This document shows positions 25,951 to 34,410 of a stretch of DNA of 64,000 nt, one piece after another; the stretch's first letter is position 1, and each line of letters opens with the position of its first letter. A program made the translations under genes and the position numbers. The notes below the pieces were generated by a model. The model saw only the letters and a list, made by a program, of their open reading frames with translations. It was not told the DNA's origin and did no database searches. Location: positions 2,766,417-2,830,416 of the forward strand of contig NZ_CP136051.1 in assembly GCF_032999765.1 (NCBI RefSeq), written 5' to 3'. The stretch comes from Imperialibacter roseus (GTDB taxonomy: Bacteria > Bacteroidota > Bacteroidia > Cytophagales > Cyclobacteriaceae).

Positions 25951-25998
25951 CGGTTCGCCGGTGCGATCGGTCGCTCGGCGAACCGCCGCCGAAGCGGG
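25951..25998. repeat. Dispersed GC-rich palindromic element, copy 1
   Basis: CGGTTCGCCG (25951-25960) pairs perfectly with CGGCGAACCG (25976-25985) across a 15-nt loop; a GC-rich tail follows to 25998. Positions 25968-25998 recur identically (31 bp) at 34028-34058, and the first 17 bases (25951-25967) match, on the minus strand, the insert found in the tRNA-Asp-like copies near 53 kb. It lies in the gap between patatin and accA. REP-like or mobile origin is inferred. Confidence 0.75.
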
Positions 25999-26114
25999 AA
26001 TAGCTTTTACCAATGAGAATGAATATTTGGTTTTCGATCCACTTATTCATCGTTCCACGCCGGTTCCGTTGGGTATGGTATTCCTTATGGCTATTTCATG
26101 ACACCTCCTTTAAC

Positions 26115-26143
26115 AAAAAACCGGCACTAGGCCGGTATAGTTT
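26115..26143 (-). terminator. Terminator downstream of accA
   Basis: ACCGGC (26120-26125) pairs with GCCGGT (26131-26136); on the minus strand the hairpin is followed by a run of six T residues. It lies about 20 bp after the accA stop. Confidence 0.75.
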
Positions 26144-26161
26144 TAACGAGTTTGCTGATCC

Positions 26162-27109
26162 CTACTCCGATACCACACCCATTGCACAGAATTTGTCGAT
26201 GCGGGAGCTAATTCTTTCTTCAGCAGACATCTTTTGAAGCTTTTTCAGCTCCGCAAAAATCACTTTCTTGATTTCAGCTGCCGTCGCCTTCATGTCGGTA
26301 TGCGCACCGCCAAGGGGCTCTTTTATAATGCCATCCACCAGTTTTACCGACATCATATCTTTTGCCGTCAGCTTCAATGCGTCAGCGGCTTGTTCTTTAT
26401 AGTCCCACGTGCGCCAGAGAATAGCGGAGCAGTTTTCCGGCGAAATCACAGAATACCACGAGTTTTCCAGCATCAGTACTTTGTCTCCGATACCAATGCC
26501 CAGCGCTCCGCCAGAGGCTCCCTCTCCTATCACAATGCATATGACAGGCACCTTTAGTGTCATCATTTCTTTCAGGTTCCTGGCAATGGCTTCTCCCTGT
26601 CCTCTCTCTTCAGCTTCCAGGCCGGGAAAGGCACCAGGGGTATCGATAAAGGTAATGATGGGTACATTGAATTTTTCTGCTGTCTTCATCAGCCGGAGCG
26701 CCTTGCGGTAGCCATCAGGATTGGCCATACCGAAGTTTCTCATCTGGCGCTGCTTGGTATTGCGGCCTTTTTGCTGACCTATGAACATGACCGATTGCCC
26801 GTCCATTTCGCCCAGACCACCAATCATGGCCTTGTCATCACTCACGGCTCTGTCTCCGTGCAATTCTATGAATTCATTCGTTATTTCGTAGATATAGTCA
26901 AGTGTGTAGGGACGGTCAGGATGCCTCGACAGCTGAACTCTTTGCCACCTTGTTAAATTGGTAAACGTCTCTTCTTTCAATTTAATGATCTTGTCTTCAA
27001 GCTTGTGAACTGCGTCCGTCACATCAACCCCGTTGTCAGAAGCCAACCTCTTCATTTCGTTCAACTTCGCCTCTAAATCTACTATGGGTTTTTCAAATTC
27101 TAAATGCAT
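26162..27109 (-). CDS. accA: Acetyl-CoA carboxylase carboxyltransferase alpha subunit
   Basis: 315 aa, normal length. AccA with AccD transfers the carboxyl group from biotin to acetyl-CoA, the first step of fatty-acid synthesis. Family segments: [18 protein letters not shown] at the N-terminus, [74 protein letters not shown] and the oxyanion region [17 protein letters not shown]. It stands alone with a -7 element (27130-27137) about 20 bp upstream. Confidence 0.97.
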   Translation of the reverse strand: MHLEFEKPIVDLEAKLNEMKRLASDNGVDVTDAVHKLEDKIIKLKEETFTNLTRWQRVQLSRHPDRPYTLDYIYEITNEFIELHGDRAVSDDKAMIGGLGEMDGQSVMFIGQQKGRNTKQRQMRNFGMANPDGYRKALRLMKTAEKFNVPIITFIDTPGAFPGLEAEERGQGEAIARNLKEMMTLKVPVICIVIGEGASGGALGIGIGDKVLMLENSWYSVISPENCSAILWRTWDYKEQAADALKLTAKDMMSVKLVDGIIKEPLGGAHTDMKATAAEIKKVIFAELKKLQKMSAEERISSRIDKFCAMGVVSE

Positions 27110-27129
27110 CGCCTAGTGGTTTTATGCTA

Positions 27130-27137
27130 CAAATTTA
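27130..27137 (-). promoter_or_regulatory. Candidate -7 element of accA
   Basis: The minus strand reads TAAATTTG (TAnnTTTG) 20 bp upstream of the accA ATG. No clean -33 element at standard spacing. Confidence 0.4.
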
Positions 27138-27258
27138 GGATTAAATTCTTAACTACTCGCAACTGTACAACAAACCTAATTAACAACAATATATCAAAAC
27201 AAGTGCGTTGGTTAGAACTAAATGATAGCGAGGGAATTAACTGCGAATGACGAAGAAA

Positions 27259-27633
27259 TTACTTGCGTTTCAGCAATTTCTTAACCCTTTGCACTAACTC
27301 TCTGGGGATCACTGGTTTGGCCAAAAATACGGTAATTTCACGATCAAACCCCGTCAACACAGTATTCTCATCAGTATTAGACGACAAGATGATGACAGGC
27401 GTGCGCCGACCAAGGTCGTTCCGAATATATCTTGTGAGCTCTAACCCCGAAACAAAAGGCATCTGAATATCAGTGATAACAAGATCGTAGTTTGTGGTAA
27501 CCACCAATTCACTGGCAATTCTTCCGTTGGCAGCAATGTCACAATGTGTATAACCGACTCTGGCGAGTTTGAACTTTGTCAGCGTAGAGATCGCCTCATT
27601 GTCCTCACAAATCAATATTCTAACTTTATCCAT
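27259..27633 (-). CDS. Single-domain response regulator
   Basis: 124 aa from ATG 27633 (MDKVRILICEDNEAIS); the longer frame to 27663 is not family-like. A receiver domain only: acidic pocket CEDN near residue 10, phosphoacceptor Asp55 in LVITDIQMP, Ser in ILSSN, and conserved Lys in LAKPV. There is no output domain, so it works like CheY/Spo0F through protein contacts. No kinase gene is adjacent. Confidence 0.92.
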   Translation of the reverse strand: MDKVRILICEDNEAISTLTKFKLARVGYTHCDIAANGRIASELVVTTNYDLVITDIQMPFVSGLELTRYIRNDLGRRTPVIILSSNTDENTVLTGFDREITVFLAKPVIPRELVQRVKKLLKRK

Positions 27634-27979
27634 AACCTGACAAAAAAAATAATGCCGGATCAATAGAAGGCTACCTACCTGTTCTGACCAGTCATCGTAT
27701 ACATTTAACGCTTCTCCTCAAGTCTATCAAGTTACAAAGCCTGACATACTCTTCCTATACTTGGCTTGCTTCTTTCTTTTGAACAAAAACATCGACAGTT
27801 AACACAAAACGAATGATCAACGCAATATTTAAACTATGAAAATATGCCATATCTACAAAAAGCTACTCACAAATGACTCGCTTTTTGGGCGCTGATTGCT
27901 TTTTGGGTGCCTCAGCAAATACGCCCCGCCAGGGGCTCACAGCAGCACCGTTAGCAAAACTACCGGGCACTGTGCAAAT
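27634..27979. other. Intergenic stretch without recognised gene
   Basis: 346 bp between the response regulator and the M28 peptidase, both on the minus strand. A short GC hairpin (CCCCGCCAGGGG type, near 27925) is visible; nothing else is supported. Confidence 0.45.
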
Positions 27980-29527
27980 TCAATTCCCCCCATCTCTGTT
28001 GGGTGAGCGTGGCTCAGGCCAGGTCATGGGCTCGCCTGTTCTGGAATTGAGGTGCAACACGGACTTTTCTCTCGATGTCTTCTCAGGATCTTCGCTGGCC
28101 TTATAAGCCAAAATAGCCGTGAGAATGGCGTTGTTGCGCACATCGTCAAACACAATTTTGTCGTAGGTATCAAGGTTGGTATGCCATGTGTAATTGCCAT
28201 AGCTCCAGCTCAGGGAGCTGAGCGAAAAGCCCGGCGCACCGGCCGCCACAAACGAGGCATAATCGGAACCGCCGCCGCCGGGAGTACCAGGAAAATCCGT
28301 CTCAAGCTCGTTCTTAAACTGCTTGGGCACAGCCTCCAGCCAACGGGTGATGTAGTCATACGAATGGAGGAAGCCCTGGCCGGAAATGCGTACAACCCTG
28401 CCAGTGCCATTGTCCTGATTGAAAAGCGCCTGCAGGTTTTCCACGATTTCCGGGTGATCCTCTACAAAAGCCCTGGAGCCGTTCAATCCCTGCTCTTCGC
28501 TGCCCCAGTGACCAATAATGATGGTGCGCTTCGGATTAGGATACACTTTTTTGAGGATGCGGGCAGCCTCCATCATGGTGAGGGTGCCCGTGCCATTGTC
28601 GGTAGCGCCGGTACCGCCGTCCCACGAGTCAAAGTGAGCGGAAAGCATTACGTATTCATTGGGCAGCTCTGTACCGAGAATGGTCGCAATGGTATTGAAT
28701 GTAGGCACCGTGCCCAAGTCCTTCGACTCGGCCACCACTTTGATTACAGGCGCATCGCCGTTTTCAACCATGCGGTAGAGCATGCCGTAGTCTTCGAGCG
28801 ACAAATCCACTACCGGAATTGCCTTGGTATTGGCACCAAAAATTTTGTTGGCCCCGAAACCTTTCGACCACCTCGACTGCACAATGCCCACGGCGCCGGC
28901 AGCTTCCAGTGCATCGTTGATGTTGCGGGTAGTGTAGCCTGTATTTTTTATGTTTTGATTCCACTTCTCCGTCTGCGCTTCCCGCTCCTTCTTCATTTTC
29001 TCGAAAGACTCTTCTGTAGCAAACTCTTCCCAGTTATAATCGGGGCGACCTGTGGGTTCAAGCATCGATACCATGACAAATTTGCCCTTTACACTAGGCA
29101 GCCAGCTTTTGAAAGATTCCTCATCAGCTACTTCCGGCAATGTCACCAGCTCTGCAGTAGTCCCTTTTTTGGGTGTGGCCGGACTCCAGGCCAGCTGCGT
29201 GCCGTGCAGCGTCGCCACCCGTGGCGACACCATGTCGATATGCGTAATGCCTCTCTCCCAGCCTTTCCATTTGCCCCACTCTTCGTTTTTGGCTGTAATA
29301 CCCCAGCCAGCATAGGTTTTCACCGCCCAGTCGTTAGCGGCTTTCATTTGTGGTGTGCCCACCAGGCGTGGCCCTATTACGTCCATCAACTGGTGGCCCA
29401 ACACTTCGAGCTGAGAATTGTCGGTGCCCTCAGCAACGATTTTATCTACGATGCCATCATCTTGTGCAACGGCCACCCGGGCCGCTAAAATGGATAGCAG
29501 AAATGCAAGCTGGAATATCTTCTTCAT
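27980..29527 (-). CDS. Secreted M28-family zinc aminopeptidase
   Basis: 515 aa with signal peptide (MKKIFQLAFLLSILAARVAVAQ). The M28 core with two-zinc ligands is visible: LSAHFDSWDGGTGATDNGTGTLTMMEAARIL, then GHWGSEEQGLNGSRAF with the Glu-Glu pair, and a C-terminal YTWHTNLDTYDKIVFDD containing the last His. A PA-type insertion (VGIVQSRWSKG) lies in the first half. It should trim N-terminal residues from peptides outside the cytoplasm. A 154-bp gap separates it from the FtsX permease gene. Confidence 0.92.
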   Translation of the reverse strand: MKKIFQLAFLLSILAARVAVAQDDGIVDKIVAEGTDNSQLEVLGHQLMDVIGPRLVGTPQMKAANDWAVKTYAGWGITAKNEEWGKWKGWERGITHIDMVSPRVATLHGTQLAWSPATPKKGTTAELVTLPEVADEESFKSWLPSVKGKFVMVSMLEPTGRPDYNWEEFATEESFEKMKKEREAQTEKWNQNIKNTGYTTRNINDALEAAGAVGIVQSRWSKGFGANKIFGANTKAIPVVDLSLEDYGMLYRMVENGDAPVIKVVAESKDLGTVPTFNTIATILGTELPNEYVMLSAHFDSWDGGTGATDNGTGTLTMMEAARILKKVYPNPKRTIIIGHWGSEEQGLNGSRAFVEDHPEIVENLQALFNQDNGTGRVVRISGQGFLHSYDYITRWLEAVPKQFKNELETDFPGTPGGGGSDYASFVAAGAPGFSLSSLSWSYGNYTWHTNLDTYDKIVFDDVRNNAILTAILAYKASEDPEKTSREKSVLHLNSRTGEPMTWPEPRSPNRDGGN

Positions 29528-29681
29528 AAGTTGATTGGTAATCGGTTGAAACCGGGATTAATGAGGTGCTAAAGTATTGGATTTTCAACCTTGAAGAAGC
29601 CGGTTTTGATGAGTGGCGGTCTGTTAGTTTGACGCCCTGTGTATCAGGAATGGTCAAGCCGCCTGTAATGCTGCGAATCAC

Positions 29682-32276
29682 CTATTCATACCGCAGGCTC
29701 TCCACCGGACTGGCTTTCGATAGGCTAATGGTTTGCCAAAGCACGGTGGCCATGGCAACCGCTAATACCACCAAAGCCACACCTGCAAATATCCACCAGC
29801 TTAGCTCCACTCTGTACGCAAAGTTGTCCAGCCACATGCTCATCAGGTACCACACAAGAGGAGTCGCCAGCAAAAAGGCCACAGCCACCGATTTTAAAAA
29901 AGAGAGGTTCAAAAGCCAGAACACCTGCTCGAAGCCCGCACCGCTTACTTTTCGTATGCCGACTTCTTTGGTCCTTCGTCTGGTCTCGTGAAAAGCAAAA
30001 GTAAACAGGCCAATGGACGAGAGCACCAATGCGACAATGCTGAAGGTCAGGTAAATGCTGCTCAGGCGCTTTTCGGCAGCATACTGGGCATCTATCTTAT
30101 CTTCCATCGTTTGATAGGTAAAGATGCCACCCGGGTTCACCTCTCTGTAAAGGTCACCTAAAAAAACAACCACATCGTCCACATGTCCCTCTTCGACCCT
30201 TACCAGCAAATCCGTGTCCCGGTAAATGGAAAAAGAAAGGATCAACGGCCTGATCTTATGAGAAAGGTGCTGATAGTGATAGTCCTTCACCACACCTATG
30301 ATGGTATAGTCCACTTGATTGGACGACCTGGTGTTGGTAGTCAGCTTTACCTGACTAATATCGTCAATACCCCAGTACGCTTTGGCGGCTTCGTTAATGA
30401 CCAGCTTGTTGTCATTGTTGCTGTCGAGCGTGTCGGAAAAGAACCGGCCTTCTACCAGCTCCATACCAAACAAGTCGTCGTAGTGTGGATCGGCTGGCAT
30501 GGTATACACAGGTGTATATTCATTGCCATCGCTGGCAATTTTCCATGAGCTTTCGAACGCCATGTCGATAGGAATCGTGCCCTGCGACACGGTGCGGATG
30601 CCGGGGTGGTTATTTAGCTGATTGAGCACATAGTCATGCTGCCGCATCATTCCTTCCATGGCCACGCTGTCCTGTGCCTGATTGGGCATCATTTCGAAGA
30701 AATCTGTCTGAACAATATCATGCTGGTGCAGCCCCGTGTCTTTGTTGAGCATGTAGCCCAATTGCAAAAACACAACAGTAGTAGCCACCAGCAGCAAAAT
30801 AGTGATGGCATACTGTAGTGTAGTAAGTATCCGTTGCAGGCGGGGAATCTTCAGGCTGAGTTTGCCAGCGATGGCCTGCGACGTTTTGAGCCGATACACC
30901 TGCACAAACGATACCAGCCACGATACCAGCACGATACCGCCCATTACTGTGAACATGCTCATCATATCAAATGATGGGGTACTATCAAGATCGAGCTCCA
31001 GCAAGCCCACATAGTAAGGAAACAGCCACTGATACAGCAAAAAGGCAAGCCCACCACCAGCAAAGAGGTAGATAAGCCTGCTGACGGCAATTTCCAGCCC
31101 GACATCAAAGCGGGAGGCGCCAATCATGTACTTGACCCCAATTTTTCGAACCAAAGTAAGCTGAAGGCTCGTTTGCAGGTTGACAAAACTAACCAGGGTA
31201 ATCAGCAGCAGCACCAGCGCTACACCTTCCATGGTTTGGTTGTTGGTTCGGTTGCCATATTTGGCGAACAGTGGAATTTCCACCGACCGGTCAAGGTAAA
31301 TGGATTTCAGCGGAAAAGACGACAGCACACTCTCAGGAAACCGGGTGCTTTGGGCTTTCGCCACGGCCATATCGTCATCGAAAGTGGCCTGGTCAAAGAA
31401 AGGGTCACTGAGGATGAGATTTTGTGGCATGCGCCTCCAAAACCGGCTCGATTGGCGAGGCACCAGGAAGTCGAACGAGATAGAACTATTGGATGGAATA
31501 TTTTCCACCAAGCCAGCGACTTTATAGGTGCCCGTTTGATCGCATTTAATATCGACGACCTGCCCCATGGGGTCTTCTTTGCCAAAAACCCTGTTGGCGA
31601 AGGATTTGGTGATCACAATACTCTGCGGATCATTCAGCACGTCACAGTCACCCCTGGTGAGCTTAAAGTCGAAAAAGTCGAAGAAAGTGCTGTCTACAAT
31701 CAGCGCTTTGCCCCTATGGCCCATGCCCTTGCTCACAAGTTTGATTTCATCGGGCCGGTAGCTGTGTACTACCATGCTTTTCTCCACATGAGGAATTTCG
31801 CCGTAGTTGATATTGAACATACGCTGCACATCGAAGGCATTCCAATCGGTATCAGGGTTCAGTTTGCCCACCACCAGATGAATCCGATCTCCTTTCGAAT
31901 GAAAATCGTCCATGGATTGCTCATTCCTTATCCAGGCATACACCAACTGAAAGCAGACGACCCCGAATACCAGCGTGGCCAGGCTCAGTCCCGACACCAG
32001 CTTATTTTTTGAATAACTGCGAAAGGCCATTCGAAGATTTGCTGTGAAGAGTCCGAAGAAACTGCTGTTTTGTCCCATTGGTAGTTTTTTGATCATTCTG
32101 GGCCTGAGAAATTGAAAGCTGTGGAACCAGTAAAGCAGGTGGCGCTTCCAGGCTGGTTGGTGGCTGAGCAGCTCATGGTATTCGCACATGTCGCCCATGA
32201 TCTCCTCCAGGAGCTCTTCCCTGCATAACAGGCCAAGCAACCATTCGGGCAATCTGGGTGGTTGTCTTCGTTTCAT
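29682..32276 (-). CDS. FtsX/MacB-type ABC transporter permease with N-terminal prefix
   Basis: 864 aa. Residues about 1-65 form the short soluble prefix often found on Bacteroidota permeases controlled by PadR (PEWLLGLLCREELLEEIMGDMCEYHELL). Then comes the two-fold FtsX layout: helix 1 (KLVSGLSLATLVFGVVCFQLVYAWI), a MacB-like periplasmic domain, three helices, a second periplasmic domain and three more helices. The C-terminus is ASPVESLRYE, typical of the family. No ATPase is encoded nearby. It follows padR by 4 bp, so padR probably controls it. Role in peptide or drug export is only inferred. Confidence 0.9.
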   Translation of the reverse strand: MKRRQPPRLPEWLLGLLCREELLEEIMGDMCEYHELLSHQPAWKRHLLYWFHSFQFLRPRMIKKLPMGQNSSFFGLFTANLRMAFRSYSKNKLVSGLSLATLVFGVVCFQLVYAWIRNEQSMDDFHSKGDRIHLVVGKLNPDTDWNAFDVQRMFNINYGEIPHVEKSMVVHSYRPDEIKLVSKGMGHRGKALIVDSTFFDFFDFKLTRGDCDVLNDPQSIVITKSFANRVFGKEDPMGQVVDIKCDQTGTYKVAGLVENIPSNSSISFDFLVPRQSSRFWRRMPQNLILSDPFFDQATFDDDMAVAKAQSTRFPESVLSSFPLKSIYLDRSVEIPLFAKYGNRTNNQTMEGVALVLLLITLVSFVNLQTSLQLTLVRKIGVKYMIGASRFDVGLEIAVSRLIYLFAGGGLAFLLYQWLFPYYVGLLELDLDSTPSFDMMSMFTVMGGIVLVSWLVSFVQVYRLKTSQAIAGKLSLKIPRLQRILTTLQYAITILLLVATTVVFLQLGYMLNKDTGLHQHDIVQTDFFEMMPNQAQDSVAMEGMMRQHDYVLNQLNNHPGIRTVSQGTIPIDMAFESSWKIASDGNEYTPVYTMPADPHYDDLFGMELVEGRFFSDTLDSNNDNKLVINEAAKAYWGIDDISQVKLTTNTRSSNQVDYTIIGVVKDYHYQHLSHKIRPLILSFSIYRDTDLLVRVEEGHVDDVVVFLGDLYREVNPGGIFTYQTMEDKIDAQYAAEKRLSSIYLTFSIVALVLSSIGLFTFAFHETRRRTKEVGIRKVSGAGFEQVFWLLNLSFLKSVAVAFLLATPLVWYLMSMWLDNFAYRVELSWWIFAGVALVVLAVAMATVLWQTISLSKASPVESLRYE

Positions 32277-32280
32277 GCCT

Positions 32281-32613
32281 TTATGATTTATTGACGGCCA
32301 GCACAGGAATCTGCTGCCATAAGTTCATTTTCACGTCCTTGCTCCTCTCCAGGGCTTTCAGTCCAGCCGCTGTCACGGTCAGTATCCGCTTGCGCCGTCC
32401 GCCTCTCTCCTCTGTGGCTCCTCCATATTCGGACTCTATCAGGCCCTTGTCCTCCAGCCGGTTAACAGTGCCATGCACAGCGCCGATAGTGACTGAGCGC
32501 TGCGCCTGTTTGATGATCTCCTGCCGGATAGCCAAACCATAGGCGTCTTTCTCAAGCTTAAGAATGACCAGTAGTATCAACTCCTCCAATTCGCCCAAAT
32601 GCTCTTTTGACAT
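32281..32613 (-). CDS. PadR-family transcriptional regulator
   Basis: A 110-aa winged-helix protein. The N-terminus LGELEELILLVILKLEKDAYGLAIRQEI and the wing VHGTVNRLEDKGLIESEYGGATEERGGRRKRILTVTAAG are typical of PadR. PadR proteins repress nearby transporter genes and release on ligand binding. The promoter region just upstream holds a perfect 20-bp inverted repeat (32619-32675), so autoregulation together with the downstream permease is likely. Confidence 0.93.
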   Translation of the reverse strand: MSKEHLGELEELILLVILKLEKDAYGLAIRQEIIKQAQRSVTIGAVHGTVNRLEDKGLIESEYGGATEERGGRRKRILTVTAAGLKALERSKDVKMNLWQQIPVLAVNKS

Positions 32614-32618
32614 ATTTT

Positions 32619-32675
32619 ATCTATTTAATAGAACAAATATACGGGAGCTAATTTAATTTGTTCTATTAAATAGAT
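32619..32675. promoter_or_regulatory. PadR operator: perfect 20-bp inverted repeat
   Basis: ATCTATTTAATAGAACAAAT (32619-32638) is exactly reverse-complementary to 32656-32675, with a 17-nt spacer. Each arm contains a near-palindrome TCTATTTAATAGA. The minus-strand -7 element TATATTTG (32634-32641) overlaps the arm nearer the gene, 20 bp upstream of the padR ATG, so bound PadR would block the promoter. The assignment to PadR is inferred from position. Confidence 0.75.
32634..32641 (-). promoter_or_regulatory. -7 element of the padR-permease operon
   Basis: Minus strand TATATTTG matches TAnnTTTG and overlaps the operator arm. The padR start codon is about 20 bp downstream. Confidence 0.55.
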
Positions 32676-32738
32676 GAAATGTACGATAAACACCAAAAAC
32701 CAACGCTAAACCAGCCACACAAAAGGCATAACAGCCAT

Positions 32739-32765
32739 AAAAAAAGCGGCATACCCTGCCGCTCT
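32739..32765 (-). terminator. Terminator of the pirin gene
   Basis: On the minus strand AGCGGC-loop-GCCGCT is followed by seven T residues, 34 bp after the pirin stop. Confidence 0.75.
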
Positions 32766-32798
32766 TCTATCTGTTTCCAAGCTACCCGAAGGTGTTGA

Positions 32799-33674
32799 TC
32801 ACCAAGCCATTTTTTGTTCTTCCTCCACCATTGAAATGTGGTTCATTTCACCGTTTCGGTATTCCCTGTACAGTCGCCTGATGTCTTCCTGTGTGTCGGC
32901 AATGAACGGCCCATGAGAAACAATTTCATCGTTTTGAGGCTGTCCCGCATACAAAATCACCCGAGCACCCGTTTCACCTGCCTCCAACCGAAGCTGGCTG
33001 GTTCCCTCTTCTGAAAACCTGTCTAACCAACCCACTTGATTGGCATTCAGCTGCCTGGCTTCATTTCCTACCAACACATTTCCATCAATAGCGTACAGAA
33101 AGGCCGTGTAAGAGGCTGGGATGTCTTGCACGGTGGTGGCACCAGGTTGCAGGGTGATGTCTGCCAAAATGAATGGCGTGTAATTTTTGATGGGTGACGT
33201 AAACCCTCCCAGCGATCCGCTGTACAGCCTAAGTACCAGCCCCTCTTCGCTTTTGGTCGGCACATGCTCCAGGGCAATATCTTGCACCCTCGGCAAGGCC
33301 TGCCTGTCTTTCTTAGGAAGGTTAAGCCACAGTTGCAGTATGCGCATTTTGGCTTCCTTGTCAATGGTTTCGGTATGCACAATACCACTTCCTGCCGTCA
33401 TCAGTTGAAGGTCACCAGCTTTCATGGTATGCTTTTCGTCACCCATTTCTCCTTCCAGCATAAGTGTCACCGTTTCAAAACCGGCATGTGGGTGAGGCCC
33501 GCCAACCGGAATATTGTCCTTTTTGTCGAGCATATCGTCCATTAGCATGATAAATGGATCGCTATCCGGATAAGGAACTTGTATCACAGCCCTTGCAACG
33601 TGACCTAGCCCGAGAAATCCCTGCTGGTCGGCAGGTGTGTAGGTTTTTCCTAGTTTTCTATGTAAGCTCATCAT
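32799..33674 (-). CDS. Pirin-family protein
   Basis: 291 aa, usual length. The cupin metal site is visible in GPHPHAGFETVTLMLEGEMGDEKH and in SGIVHTET, giving the set of histidines plus glutamate that bind iron in pirins. Some members are quercetin 2,3-dioxygenases, others regulate protein partners. Met1 and Met2 are both possible starts. Monocistronic, with its own terminator. Confidence 0.93.
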   Translation of the reverse strand: MMSLHRKLGKTYTPADQQGFLGLGHVARAVIQVPYPDSDPFIMLMDDMLDKKDNIPVGGPHPHAGFETVTLMLEGEMGDEKHTMKAGDLQLMTAGSGIVHTETIDKEAKMRILQLWLNLPKKDRQALPRVQDIALEHVPTKSEEGLVLRLYSGSLGGFTSPIKNYTPFILADITLQPGATTVQDIPASYTAFLYAIDGNVLVGNEARQLNANQVGWLDRFSEEGTSQLRLEAGETGARVILYAGQPQNDEIVSHGPFIADTQEDIRRLYREYRNGEMNHISMVEEEQKMAW

Positions 33675-33809
33675 TTGAATTTTTAGTTAATTATTGTCTC
33701 CCTGGTGTACTACAATCATTAACGCAGGTTGGCCGGATTATTTACAATACTATACTTTGGTATAGCACTATCGAAAAGGTGAGTAATGGGATTGAAAACT
33801 GGAAGAGTG

Positions 33810-33852
33810 GCAATTACCGGTGAGTTTGGGTTAGCGTCTATTAATTCGGAGC
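33810..33852 (+). repeat. 43-bp direct repeat, copy 1
   Basis: Begins GCAATTACCGGTGAG and ends CGGAGC. It matches 34352-34394 with only a few substitutions (TTT/CTT, TCTATTAAT/TATATAAAC). Confidence 0.7.
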
Positions 33853-34027
33853 AATAAACACCCCCTGCCGATTATTGGGGAGCCCGCACATTATTGCCTG
33901 TTTTCCTACACTAAACTCCATCTCTTACGAAATCTTAATAAGAAGCAACGCCCTACCAGGCGGGTGGGCGAAAAATGGTGGCTGGGTGCGGGCTCTTGGC
34001 TTGTGCGTTAATTTTTCGTTGACTTTT

Positions 34028-34058
34028 CGGTCGCTCGGCGAACCGCCGCCGAAGCGGG
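34028..34058. repeat. Dispersed GC-rich element, copy 2
   Basis: 31 bp identical to 25968-25998, starting CGGTCGCTCGGCGAACCG and ending GAAGCGGG. The palindromic left half present in copy 1 is absent here. Confidence 0.75.
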
Positions 34059-34351
34059 TTACTTTTTGTCCCATCCGGGAACGGCAAGAAAAACGGTCCG
34101 CCGATGCGGTAACAGTCAGCCCGGCTTGAGGGCAAAAAGCTAAGCTTTAGTGGGACAGAAATTAAGAAATGTGCAGAAACCTTGAGAGAAAATCTGTCCT
34201 AGTCGCCGTTCTAGCCTGTTCTGGAGCAGGGCACCCATAGTACGCAAGTCCACGATTTGGCTGCGTAACTAGCAGATTGCTTCAGTCGCTGGAGTCCGCC
34301 AATCGCAATTGACAATTACTTAGCTCCCTTCCGCCGAAAGTCGGACAGGCA

Positions 34352-34394
34352 GCAATTACCGGTGAGCTTGGGTTAGCGTATATAAACTCGGAGC
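34352..34394 (+). repeat. 43-bp direct repeat, copy 2
   Basis: Second copy of the repeat described at 33810; it ends shortly before the MFS gene stop on the other strand. Confidence 0.7.
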
Positions 34395-34410
34395 GTCACC
34401 ACTCCCCTTC

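Larger units (their letters stand above)
33675..34410. other. Long intergenic region carrying repeats
   Basis: 736 bp without a credible gene. It holds two copies of a 43-bp repeat (33810-33852, 34352-34394) and the GC-rich dispersed element at 34028-34058. The composition and frame breaks suggest decayed sequence. Confidence 0.55.

Noticed and set aside
28052-29488. A 478-codon open frame antisense to the M28 peptidase gene
   Set aside because: It is the shadow of a strongly supported minus-strand peptidase gene with full zinc-ligand motifs; its translation has no recognisable domain.
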